A DNA stretch of 64,000 nt from Anniella stebbinsi (lineage: Eukaryota > Chordata > Lepidosauria > Squamata > Anniellidae): contig JARDYH010000002.1 in assembly GCA_029215795.1 (NCBI GenBank), positions 272,312,310 through 272,376,309 of the forward strand, in the 5' to 3' direction. Each line of letters opens with the position of its first letter. Position 1 is the stretch's first letter. This document shows positions 11,066 through 21,130 of this stretch, in pieces. The position numbers and the translations under genes were made by a program. Below the pieces are notes generated by a model. The model saw nothing but the letters and a program-made list of their open reading frames with translations, did not search any database and was not told where the DNA came from.

Positions 11066-11409
11066 GGCTGCCTCTACAAGAGGCATTTAAAGCTCTTTCA
11101 AGGCGCATTAAAAAATTTACCTCTACAAGAACGGAGAGCAAATCGGGCGTAGAGGCGCGTTTTCTCTCCAATTATGCGCATTATCGAATGCGTGTTAAAT
11201 AGCGAGTTTTATTTTGCTCCGGCCGTTAAAGCGCATTTTGCCTATGTGAACAAGCGATTCTCCGCATTAACTACTTGTAAAGCGCATTTGAAACAACCGG
11301 TAGGTCACCAGTTGCGTGCTCAATACCTCGCATTTATGATAAATCGCTTCTACGATTATGCGCATAATCGGCTAACCAGGCGTCAAACGGAATCCATCTA
11401 GAGGGGGTC
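11066..11409. mobile_element. CpG-rich MITE, Harbinger-like (TTA target duplication)
   Basis: TTA flanks both sides (11063-11065, 11410-11412). The left end GGCTGCCTCTACAAGAGGC is matched by the right end CTAGAGGGGGTC in inverse. The left end is itself palindromic (GCCTCTACAAGAGGC). The interior is rich in GCGCAT/ATGCGC words and undecayed CpG, with no transposase frame. An inverted full-length relative lies at 50285-50620, also bounded by TTA, and a more distant one at 61770-62210. Known: PIF/Harbinger transposons duplicate TWA on insertion; the superfamily call is inference from that. Confidence 0.75.
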
Positions 11410-11413
11410 TTAC

Positions 11414-11430
11414 TGTCATGGGAGGGCTGT
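11414..11430. repeat. 17-bp direct repeat, right copy
   Basis: Exact second copy of TGTCATGGGAGGGCTGT, starting one base after the right-hand TTA. Confidence 0.9.
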
Positions 11431-11562
11431 ACTACTTAATCTTGGCTTGGGCAATTACACCTGAGAAATCCAGTTCTTCTTGTTTCTGAATAGAGATGCA
11501 TAAGTTGGATGTTTATACTGTGCTGCTTCTTGCTGCTACTTCTGAAGTGCTATGGAGAAGAT

Positions 11563-11763
11563 ATTATTATTATAATTATAATAATTATTATTAATAATAA
11601 TAATAATTCCATTTATATACCACCCCATAGCCGAAGCTCTCTGGGCAGGTTACAAATATTAAAAACATTGAGCATTAAAAAACCAATATACAAAATGTAA
11701 AACCATAAAAAGCATACAAACATGTTATAAATACAATATCATTTAAAAACAACTATTCTGACA
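11563..11763 (-). mobile_element. LINE 3'-UTR end, minus strand
   Basis: An (ATT/AAT)n tract at 11563-11606 is followed by CATTTATATACCACC and CTCTGGGCAGG, then ATTAAAA-rich sequence. This is the reversed tail typical of the short LINE 3' ends in this window (compare 23829, 25611, 52737). Too little coding sequence is left to name the clade. Confidence 0.55.
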
Positions 11764-11893
11764 GCCTATCCACACTATAGATATAAAACGTTTTAAACCA
11801 ATATAAAACGTTTTAAACCAATATAAAATGTTTTAAACCAATATAAAACATTTTATATTGGTTTAAAATGTTTTATATCTATAGTGTGGATAG
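11764..11893. mobile_element. Near-perfect 130-bp palindrome with tandem core
   Basis: The arms GCCTATCCACACTATAG and CTATAGTGTGGATAG pair. Between them is a 20-bp word (CGTTTTAAACCAATATAAAA type) repeated about three times and then inverted. The ends resemble those of the MITEs at 32476 and 35944 (GCCTATCCACATTGCC). It would fold into a long hairpin. Probably a miniature foldback element. Confidence 0.75.
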
Positions 11894-12045
11894 AATGGGT
11901 CTATTCTGGGTCTGGATTTGGGATGCTTTTCTGTGTGACTCTGAGGATGTCAGTGTTGTTATTACCTGCAGAGGGGTGGATCTTGGAAGTTCTCAGAAAT
12001 TGCTGCTGGGATCCAAAGACTGTTTTTCTGTGTGGCTCTGAGGAT

Positions 12046-12092
<47 letters not shown>
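12046..12092. repeat. (ATC)n microsatellite
   Basis: About 15 tandem ATC units, giving open poly-Ile or poly-Met frames with no biological meaning. Confidence 0.97.
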
Positions 12093-12605
12093 GTGGCTGT
12101 GTGGATCCCCCCTTCCACATTTTGCATTCATGCTCTTAAAGTCGCTTGATTCTCTTTGAAATTAGAGTTGCTGGTAGAACAAGAGAATGTGGGTCCTAAG
12201 AAGTGCTTTTTTGTGACTGTGTGAATTTCCCCATGCTTTTTGCATTCTTGATCTTAAAGTTCATGTGCCTCAGTTCTCCTTTTCTGTGATATAGATTGTT
12301 GGCTGCTAGAGACTGAAAACACTGTTCTGCCTCTGATGCCTCTTTCCCCTGCCCCATTAGCCCCAATGGCACCAGCTGGGATCTGTTTGAAACTGACTGA
12401 GCAATTTCAGATGAGCATGGGGGGGGGAGGTAGTGGGGGAGGGCAGACTAATCAAAGACACCTCCCTCACAAACAGGCAAACATCTCATAGGCCTTGATT
12501 GCAAAGGTTCAGTACCATGGAACGTAAGTTGTTCTACAACTGAAATGAAATGTTGGCAGTCCAATGCCATGTGTATAAAATATCACAGATGGTACTTTGT
12601 GCGGA

Positions 12606-12815
12606 ATTAATTAATTGTTTAACGTTTAATTACTTTATATTTAGTAGTTAGTCATTTAATATTCATAATCACCTTTCTACCTGAGTGATAATTTATGTAT
12701 ATTTTGTAATTAATTGTTTATTATTCAAAATCACCTTTCTACCCCAGTGATAATTTATTAATATTTAATAATTAATTGTTTAATATTTATAATCCCCACT
12801 CTACCCAAGTGATAG
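12606..12815. repeat. 62-bp AT-rich minisatellite, about three units
   Basis: The motif CACCTTTCTACC..AGTGATA recurs at about 12670, 12732 and, diverged, 12794, each preceded by TTAATTGTTTA-ATATT sequence. Spacing is 62 bp each time. Confidence 0.8.
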
Positions 12816-12871
12816 CCAAATGGATGAAGGAATTCTTATTTACAGTATCAGTGGTTTGATGCTAATTGGAT

Positions 12872-12981
12872 TTGTGTGTGTGTGTGTGTGTGTTTGTTTT
12901 TGTTTGCCTTGTGAAGAACATACTCTAGTGTGTATTTACTGTTCAAGAAAAATAAATAAATAAATAAATAAATAAATAAAT
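12872..12981. repeat. (TG)n and (AAAT)n microsatellites
   Basis: (TG)n occupies 12872-12892. (AAAT)n occupies about 12950-12981, with unique sequence between. Confidence 0.95.
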
Positions 12982-13329
12982 GAAATCCATACCTAGGGTG
13001 CGTAAGAGCGCCAATGCTCTAACAACCAAGAGTGCATGTTCAACCCCTTTATTGCAGAAGCATCTATTTGGTACTTGTCTCATTTCCTTTGTTCCTCATG
13101 AAAGCTGATAGATCTTGTGGAGTGTTAACATCTATAATGAGCTTGTCTAATATGATAATAATAGCTTCAGAGGAACCAGTGGTGAGATCATTAGTGTCTC
13201 ATTGTTTGCAGGGAATGTTAATGTGACTGTTGTGTGTCACTTGTTGGGGTAAATATGACAATCAGCAGTTTTTATGTCCCCAACGTTAGCAACTCTAAGG
13301 TCTCCCTTGGCTTGTATTATGTAATTCAG

Positions 13330-14180
13330 CATCATTGAGTGGCATAACATTTAGATGGGTGAATCTTCTTTTGCAGTTCCACTCGAGCAGCTAAGAATAA
13401 ATGGGAATCCTCTTAGCTGTAGACCTAATGTTGCTGTTTCTCTGCTCACACAAGGGTGGATTTTTCTTCTCCCCACCATTTTGGAAGGAGGGAAGACATA
13501 TGGAGGGGTACATTGACATCCCAGCATGAGGGCACGCATCCAATCAAGTAGAGGGATATACACCATTATAAGGCAGTGATGCCCTCCAAATAGCCCCTTC
13601 ATCCTTGGCTCTGTCTCGCCACCTACCCACTCTGGATAACCATGTGGATTAGCTAGTTTCCTCTTCCAGGAGCTAAGTAGGAATTTTGTGTGGCTCCTGA
13701 TTGGACACATTTGTCCCCCCTACTCCACACTGTTTGGCCTTCAGGGATAGTTTTGATTTGGTCAGCTAGCTTGCTAATTTTATCCCACTCGGGCGGGTAA
13801 CATGGGCATCCAGTGAGGTAAATAGGCTAACCTGGTAAGCACCCTGTGAGGAGAAGGGTCACTAGCCTGGCCTACTCTTATTGCCAGCCAGCTTGAGAGG
13901 ATGGTGGAAGGAACAGCTCTCGGGGACCGTGGGCCTCTAGGGGATGGGATGGAGTGCTCAGGCTTCCCACTTCATGGTGGACAGGTGATGAAAGGCCCAG
14001 ATTGGCTCCTGACTGATCTGGTGCCTCAAGCCCGGGACATAAACAGAAGTGTCCTGAGGTTAAGGGGTTACTGCACATATGCACAGGTTTATTCTCCATT
14101 GCAGATCTTTATCATGTAGCAATAAAGTCACAACCTTTTACCCTAAGATTTTCCTTGTTTATTCAGTCCAGTGTGGCTAC
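13330..14180. other. Unassigned block, possible retroelement sequence
   Basis: This block is richer in GC than its surroundings. It ends near a polyadenylation-like AATAAAG at about 14121 followed by TTGTTTATTCAG. The length and terminal signal would fit an LTR or retroelement fragment. I cannot see a TG..CA boundary or a target duplication. The 119-codon minus-strand frame at 13351-13710 has no recognisable domain. A processed host transcript is an alternative. Confidence 0.25.
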
Positions 14181-14690
14181 AATGTCTTGCTTTAAATAAG
14201 GATGCTAGGGGGCGGGGGGAAATCTCAGCGGTAAGACTGCAGAGCAGCATAGCTTGAGTTATTTTTCCCAAGGTGTTTCACTTTGTAATTATCAATATTG
14301 GATTTCAGTTCTCCTTTTGTTATCAGTGATCCAACTGTTACCACATCCTTCTATAAATCTTTGCAACCTGCTTCAGGCTTAACTACTTTCAATAAATTGT
14401 AAACAACTGCAAAAGTTGCTACTATACTATTCACAACCTTTCCAGAGGGGGGGAAAACCTGAACACAATGTTTACAGACAAAACAGAATACAAAACTATC
14501 AAAACCTGTGTTTAAAAGATATTTAGGGGACACTACTATTCACCTCCATCCATGGTAAATTCTAGGAAGAAAACTGATTCATGGGAGAAAAAAAAAGACC
14601 ACATTTTTATTTCTGCCAGAAGGGGCACTTCAGATTTCAGCAGAGACTTGAGGAGATTCAGCAAAGCTTGCTTTTGGACACTTTCACAGC

Positions 14691-14707
14691 TTTATTATTA
14701 TTATAAC

Positions 14708-14748
<41 letters not shown>
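14691..14748. repeat. (TTA)n microsatellite
   Basis: About 18 TTA/ATT units with one interruption at about 14705. Confidence 0.97.
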
Positions 14749-14749
<1 letters not shown>

Positions 14750-14934
14750 AAAGGTTAAAAGCCCCCAAATGTGTTTTAAATACCTCATAATAACCATAGA
14801 CATTTTTATCAACAGAGATGAAACTGTTATATATACAAAAGTATGTGCACATTTGCCATGTATGGCCATTTCATAACAAAGTCATTCACTAAATGGGATC
14901 AGTAAGCAGAGAAAGGTGGGGGAGAGAGAGAGAA

Positions 14935-15112
14935 AGAGAGGCTCCCTTTGTCCTAAATTATGTAGTCTATTCCCCAGGGTCTCAGGCAAGGGTTTTTCTC
15001 AGGACCTGGTAGCCAATCCTTTTAACTGGGGATGCCGGGGATTGAACCTGAGACCTTCTGCATGCAAGAAGACACGTGTTGTACCACTAACCCATGGTCC
15101 CTCTCCTCAGCC
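14935..15112 (-). mobile_element. tRNA-derived SINE, Sauria/ACA-like
   Basis: On the minus strand the A box is recognisable as GGGTTAGTGGTAC, and the B box GGTTCAATCCC is intact (plus-strand 15038-15048). The typical body follows: CATGCAGAAGGTCTCAGG before the B box, then GGCATCCCCAGTTAAAAGGA, then CCTGAGACCCTGG. Known: in squamates this head lies on a LINE-mobilised SINE. The 3' tail is missing or diverged beyond about 14940, where a GA-rich tract follows. Confidence 0.8.
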
Positions 15113-15129
15113 ATGTTTATTTTCAGCAA

Positions 15130-15640
15130 AATCCAGTGATAAAGCATGATGCACATGATGCACAGGGACTCCTGGGGACAGGAGGGACAGGCATGGGTAT
15201 TTCCCGGGTTAACAGATCCCTGGGGAATCCCGAATCTTCTTGCAGTCTGGGGAATGGCCCGAGACTGCGGGAGATGTGGCTGCCCATCCTGGCTGCTGCT
15301 GCGCTTACTCGCAAGTAAGCACAGCAGCAGAAATGGGCAAAGAACCTCACCACACGGCTCCGTGCCCATCAGGGGAGAGGGGAGCAAGTCAGCCATCCCT
15401 AGGATGGCAGGGGGGAGGGCCCCCTGATTTCATACGCAATTCTTTTTTAAAACTTACCTTGAGCGATGGAGCTCAAAAGCGCTCTTCCCAAGGTTTGAAA
15501 AAAATGGTGGCCGTGACGGTGCGATGGCCTCGGAGGAAGTCAGGACGTTGTGTCCATGATGTGGATTCAAGCGACGATCCTGGAAGCTGGTACTTCCGGG
15601 ATTGCCGCCCCTCCCTCCTATGCGGTATAGAAATAGCTGA
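15130..15640 (-). mobile_element. MITE of the GGCCCTTTCTACACC family, inverted copy
   Basis: Its word order matches the reverse of 33885-34371: GATGCACAGGGA, a CCGAATCTTCTTGCAG-like block, GTGGCTGCCC, a paired GCTGCTGCTGCGCTTAC / GTAAGCACAGCAGCAG hairpin, GCCCATCAGGGGAGAGGG, AGCGCTCTTC and GTACTTCCGGGATTG. The ends are diverged, so limits are approximate. It is non-coding; plus- and minus-strand frames of up to 139 codons are by-products of GC-rich sequence. Confidence 0.65.
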
Positions 15641-17094
15641 TGTGCAGTGGAATGTGTAATATTCATGTGTAGTTAATTAACTGTGCACTACCCTCTTAAG
15701 AGTAAACCAGGTTCCAGATTTTCCTCTACCCCTTGGACAAGAAGACGAGCTGCAAGCCTGGTTTTTGGGGGGAGCTTAATCTATAACCAGGGCTAAGACC
15801 TGCTGCAGTACCAAAACCTGCATGGAGTCTCTGAATGAACAATAAAGGTTCAACAGGCAATGTAGACATGCACTGAGAAAAGTCACATTTTCATGTGCCA
15901 TATGCATGCCAACATGGTGTTCAAACATTATGACAAACTGGTAATTGATTGGCTTACAAATGCACAGGGTTTTTTTCCCTTCAGATTTGAATATTCTTTT
16001 TAATTTTTCTCTTTCTCCAACTTCCGTCACGGAAGGATAGTAATATTATTTGTATAAACTGTGCAGCGAAGTGGAACATAGAGCACAATCACAAAAGTTG
16101 CAGATGAACCACTGGAAACCTTTACAGAACAAATGAATTCGGAATATATATATATATATATATATACACACATGAAAACAAGGCAGCTGTATCAGTTTAA
16201 CAAATTAAATGGGGAATACAATTTTGTTCAGGTAGGCTGGGAAGAAAACCTCACCAGCCTCTCAATATAATAGAACAATACGGATGAATGTATCAGATGA
16301 AGAGGAATACAGTTTTGATTAAAGGTCTGATCCTGATGTACCCATGCACAGCACAGTGTTATTTTTAGCATTCTTCTTTGAACAGCTCCTCTTATGAATT
16401 CACAAGGGTTTTCTATATATTTGCCAAGGTTTAATTTGGAGGTTTGGAGTAACTGAGAATCTCCGCTTTGTTTACTGCATTTGCCTGCTCTCGGGCATCA
16501 GGCAATCAAAACAGGGCATAGTGACAATTTCACTGTTTACGCCTTCTATACATAAGCATCCTTTTGAAGGATTTAAGAAGGACTGCATATAGGGTTTAGC
16601 CTTGAGTTATTTTCAGGTGCCCAGTCTAACTCAAAAGCCATTGTTGCTCTTGTTTGTTTGCAGACGTACCCTGCTCCTAACACCTACCTGTATTAGGAAA
16701 CTGATCTGCCCTTTTGCTCCGTATAATATGAAACAAGATGGTTAAAATTCTATAACCCTGTAATAGGTATCCTAATGACTGCTTTTCCATCTGGGGAATT
16801 AGGGGTGCTGGTAATTAGAATGGTGTTTCAAGTTTTTTGTTGATATGCTCCAAACTATATGCTCCAAACTATTATGCTTTCATTAGATATCTGATCTTTC
16901 ATTTAATGTTTTTTGTTTTGTTTATGGATTATGAAAAGCTTTTGGTCCCCATAAATCTTTGCCCAAAGTCTGTGAACATGTGACACTTTGTTTAGTACCG
17001 GGGTCAGTGGTAGGTTGTAAAGCTACCTGTCAGTAGTCTATGCAGGGAAAAGTATGCGTAGAATTAATGCCTCCATGAACCTGACCATTTCTAT
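15641..17094. other. Unassigned AT-rich DNA
   Basis: Contains a (TA)n tract at 16144-16166 and a small tandem duplication ATATGCTCCAAACTAT at about 16843-16871. No gene is seen. Confidence 0.55.
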
Positions 17095-17240
17095 CAAGAG
17101 TGGGCAAATTGTGTCCTTCCAGATGTTGCCGGATTACAAGTCCCATCATACCTCACCACTGGATACACTGGCTAAGTCCAAAGGGAGATGCAGTCCAATA
17201 ACACATGGAAAGCTACAATTTGCCCACTCCTTATCTAGAT
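17095..17240. mobile_element. hAT-like palindromic repeat
   Basis: The left end CAAGAGTGGGCAAATTGTG and the right end CTACAATTTGCCCACTCCTT are inverted. The interior words CTTCCAGATGTTG and ATTACAAGTCCCATC belong to the TCCAGATGTTTTGGACTACA family also seen at 37156, 46625, 61014 and 62373. No clean 8-bp duplication was found. Confidence 0.6.
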
Positions 17241-17329
17241 ATATGTGAGGACTCCCACCAGAAGTAAGTCCCTGAATAAAATATTATGGGTTGACTTATA
17301 ATAAAATCGTGAGTTTTAAAATATCATTT

Positions 17330-17715
17330 CTGAGTAGTTTCAGGTTCAAGATGCTACCTTTATTTATTTATTTATTTATTTACTTCTTCACACACCACAT
17401 AGTTAAATTGTGGAATTTACTACCACAAGATATAGTGATGGCCACTAATTTGGATTGCTTTCAAAGGGGGTTGGATAAATTTCTGGAGGAGAAGGCTATC
17501 AATGGCTACTAGCCCTGATGGTTATGTGCTACCTCCGGTATCCAAGGTAGTAAGCCTGTGTGCACCAGTTGCTGGAGAACATGGGTGGGAGGGTGCTGTT
17601 GCACCATGTCCTGATTTGTTGGTCCTTGGTTGACAGTTGGTTGGCCACTGTGTGAACAGAGTGCTGGACTAGATGGACCCTTGGTCTGATCCAGCATCAG
17701 GGCTCTTCTTATTTG
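17330..17715 (+). mobile_element. LINE 3' fragment (L2/CR1 group) with (TTTA)n insertion
   Basis: Codes for HIVKLWNLLPQDIVMATNLD and FQRGLDKFLEEKAINGY (17394-17510), the extreme C terminus of the LINE ORF2, then a 3' region ending near GATCCAGCATCAGGGCTCTT. A TTTA microsatellite (17359-17382) sits at the upstream edge. Related copies are at 10180 (-), 45961, 48050 and 53505 (-). Confidence 0.7.
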
Positions 17716-18089
17716 TGGCATTTATTCCCCACCTTTCTGAGAAACATTCATGGCAACTTACACTCAGAATTTAAATCCAGCTTGAATCCTAAGTGAATTT
17801 AAGGACAATTCCTGTCCCCGCCTTCTCCCCTGTCTAACCTGTTCAGGGAAGGCCCTCACTTCTCTGGAGTGGGATTGCAAGTGGCTGCAGGGGTAGGAGG
17901 AGATGGAAGAAAAATATTTCTGTGAACTTCCTTACGTTCACTTCTCTTAGGATCCAATCCAATATAACAATAATAAAAAACAAAAAAAATGCCACTAAAA
18001 CAAGGTGAAGGGACTAAAAGACAGCATCAGCCTAAGACAACTTGAATGGAGCACTATGTAAAAGCTCACTTATAATCTTCATGAAAAGA
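17716..18089. other. Unassigned DNA
   Basis: The stretch 17716-17760 (GGCATTTATTCCCCACCTTTC) resembles the tails of the minus-strand LINE 3' ends, but I cannot define an element. No gene is seen. Confidence 0.4.
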
Positions 18090-20165
18090 AATGGGGTCAG
18101 GTAGACATTCTCCGGGAGGTTGTTCTTACGCTTGGTTTACAGAAGGTCTATGGGCAATGAAACAGGCTGGACGATGCCTAGAGTGCAGGTGGCACAGGTC
18201 TTGGAGTGAGTATGATTGGAGATTAGCAAAGACTTTTCATTGTGCCTTTTATGCAGCAGCGAGGATGGCAAAAAAATAAATAAAATCTTATTATGCCTCC
18301 TCTATCTCATCCTTAAAATGCCGCCCAGCAGAACTATTCTGAATGGTGAGGAGCCTGTTGGGATGGGGCATGAGCTCAGAGAGACCAGGATTGGAACCCT
18401 CGGTCATCTGCTGTGACAAATTCGCTAGGCACTTCGAGGAGAAAGTTGCTTATCTTTGTTCAGGACTTGATGCCACAGTTACGGAGGTGTACAGTGTTCT
18501 GTCTGGTCATGTTTCCCAGGATCAGTTCCAGTTGTTACAGTCTGATGATGTGGACAAGTCGCTTGAATCAGTCCATCCCACCACGTGCAAGCTTGACCCC
18601 TGCCCATCTTGAAGAATATGATCCAGCAGAGGTGAATTGCTTGGGTGGGTCCAGGGGGTGGTAAACGCCTCACCCTGTCAGTGGTTGGTGCCTGCTGCCT
18701 TGGAAGAGGCTGTACTACACCCTCTCCTGAAGAGGACCTCCCGGGACCCAGAGGGGTGTGAGAACTGCCGCCCCATTGCCAATATCACTTTTTTGGGCAA
18801 GGTGCTTCAGCACGCAGTGGCCGGGCAGCTCCAGACATTCTTGGAGGAAACTGATTATCTGGACCCATGTCAGTCTGGTTTCAGGCCAGGACATGGCACT
18901 GAAACAGCCTTGGTTGCTCTTACCAATGACCTACTCCAGGTGAAAGACAGAGGGGGACTACCCTATTGATCTTCCTGGATCTCTTAGCAGCTTTTGATAC
19001 CATTGATCATGGTATCTTACTGGATTGGCTCTGTGGAATGGGAGTAGGAGGCACTGTGTTACAGTGGTTCTGCTCCTACTTGCAGGTTCAATTCCAGAGA
19101 ATGGTATTGGGGGATTCCTGTTCCACTCCATGGCTATTAAGCTGTGGGGTGCAACAGGGCTCTATTCTATCCTCCATACTGTTCAATATCTATATGAAGC
19201 CACTGGATGAGGTTACTAGGGGTTTTGGGGTTGGGTGTCATCGGGATGCTGATAGAACTCACCTCTACTTCTTCTTGTCGTCAGAGTCAACTGGGGTGGT
19301 GAAGGTGCAAGACCAGTGCCTGGAGGATGTAATGGGCTGGATGAGGGCCAATAACTAAAGCTGAATCCTGATAAGACAGAAGCTGTGTAGATTGGTGGTT
19401 CCCATGTCTGGGAATTGGGTAAGCGGCCTGTTCTGGATGGGGTTGCACACCCTCTGAAGGAGCAGTTGCATAGCTTGGGAGTACTCCTAAATCCATCCTT
19501 GTCACTGGCCCAGAGTACTTGGGGCCAGCTTTGGCTGATCCGCCAGCTACAGCCTTTTATGGACAGGGATAACCTAGCCACAGTAGTGCATGCACGGGTA
19601 ACCTCCCAGTTAGACTACTGCAATGCACTCTACATGGGGCTGCCCTTGAAGATGACTCAGAAGTTGCAGCTAGTGCAAAATGCAGCAGCTAGACTGCTGA
19701 CCGGTACATCCCACAGAGACCATATAACACCGGTCTTAAAGGAATTGCACTGGCTGCCTATACGCTTCCGGTTTGAATTAAAGGTGTTGGTAATGACATT
19801 TAAAGCCCTAAACGGCTTGGTACCATGATACTTGAGGGAGCACCTCTCTCTCTATATGTCTGCCCGAGACTTGAGATTGGTTGGAGGAGCCCTCCTCCAC
19901 GTCCCACCAATGTGAGACATACACTATGATGGGACATGGGAGAAGGCTTTCTCAGTTGTGGCACCCTGACTGTGAAATGTCCTCCCCATGGAGGCCCAAC
20001 TGGCGCCAGTGCTGACTTCATTCCAGTGCCAAGTAAAGACATGGCTTTTTAGCAAAGCTTTTGATGGCTAAATTCACCAAGCTTGCACATTGTTTTAACT
20101 GTTTTCATTGGTTTTTGCTACTTATAAATTTTATGCTGGTTTTAACTTGATTAACTGCCAAAGGA
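18090..20165 (+). pseudogene. L2-group LINE, 5'-truncated, dead reverse transcriptase
   Basis: A broken ORF2 starts in the linker after the (missing) endonuclease (WAMKQAGRCLECRWHRSWSEYD, about 18138-18205). Next come CHPLLKR-type RT box 0, CRPIANITFLGK and QSGFRPGHGTETALVALTND (18870-18930), the motif A LDLLAAFDTIDH (18970-19010), motif B CGVQQGSILSSILFNIYM (19143-19197), and a thumb region LDYCNALYMGLPLK and LVQNAAARLLTG. The catalytic YADD box reads DADR (about 19243-19254), so it is inactive. At least four frame changes or stops are needed. The C terminus (CQVKTWLFSKAF) and an AT-rich 3' UTR end near 20165. The family synthesises cDNA at a nicked target. Confidence 0.85.
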
Positions 20166-20815
20166 AGCTAGGTTGGTATCTACAAAAGAGAGGGCCTTCT
20201 TAGACTTTCATTACACCAGCGATTTAGTGCACTCTCGCCATGCCTGGTGTGCGGATTTGCAACATCCTACTGACAAGGTGCCGTGCCTGTCCTGCTGACA
20301 CCCCGCCTCTTCGCCAGCCTTTTCTGTTTTTTTCCTAGAATGCTAAAAGTCTGAATTATTTTCCCTAAGTGCATTTAATGCACCCTAAGCCTCCATCTAG
20401 TTTTAAAGTAACTGGGGGCTTGAATGGATTGCATCAGGTCCTGGCAAGGAAAAGCAATCTCTCCCAGCAGCCGGCTCTAAGCCTCAATATAAAACCCAAA
20501 CCTTGCATCCCAGGCTTGAAAGCATATTTTAAAATCATACAATGACTGAATCTCTGCAGAGACAGGATTGTACTCCCTTGATGCCCCCAAAGAACCAGAC
20601 AAAAGGATCATTCCATATTTGCCCAGCAGAAAGGTGGTCTGGTTGAAGTGCTCATCTGACAGGACCTGACTGGAGGGAGAAAGAGAAGGGGAGGGGCGGA
20701 GTGTAGTGTAGTGTAGTGGAAGAGCAACTATTCAGGTGAAAGGGTTCATAAGTTTGATGTGCTTCTGCATCAGAGGTAAAAAAAAACGTGGAGGCAAACG
20801 GGGGGAATTAGGTGT
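20166..20815. other. Unassigned DNA
   Basis: No gene is seen. A short tandem GTGTA array lies at 20699-20718. Several ACC/TGC-rich words could be old repeat, but I cannot assign them. Confidence 0.45.
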
Positions 20816-21130
20816 GATAGAGGTCTCTGTTGTGGCACCCCACTTATGGCATACTCTCTCTAAAGTGGTTTCCTTGGCACCTACATTGTTATTCTTTCAG
20901 CACCAGACAAAAAATATTTTCTCCCAAGCATTTTAGAGTCCTAGTTCTAGATTTTATGGCTGTTATTCCTGTGCTGTTTGTTGTTTGTAATATATTGTAT
21001 ATTCTTTTAAATATTTGCATTCTGTTTTATATTTCGAGATTTGCATTGAATTTTGAGCTTTTGTAGTCTGTCTAGAGAATGTTTGTTATTGGGTGTCTTA
21101 AAAACATAAAAGTTAATAAACAATAAAGTG
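20816..21130 (+). mobile_element. LINE 3' end (L2 group), 5'-truncated
   Basis: Encodes VVAPHLWHTLSKVVSLAPT and FFQHQTKNIFSQAF, a C-terminal box like that of the L2 copy at 18090 (there VVAP..LWNVLPMEAQ). An AT-rich 3' UTR follows and ends in TTAATAAACAATAAAG. Confidence 0.65.

Noticed and set aside
11901..12131. Frames encoding poly-Met or poly-Ile
   Set aside because: Translation of an (ATC)n microsatellite.
12606..12815. CRISPR array
   Set aside because: Units are contiguous AT-rich tandem repeats without spacers, in a vertebrate-type sequence.
14658..14869. Frames encoding poly-Asn, poly-Ile or poly-Tyr
   Set aside because: Translation of a (TTA)n microsatellite.
14935..15112. A genuine tRNA gene
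   Set aside because: A and B boxes are present but there is no cloverleaf with acceptor stem, and the body words are those of a SINE.
15022..15427. Frames of 74-139 codons on both strands
   Set aside because: They overlap a SINE and a GC-rich foldback MITE; no protein motif.
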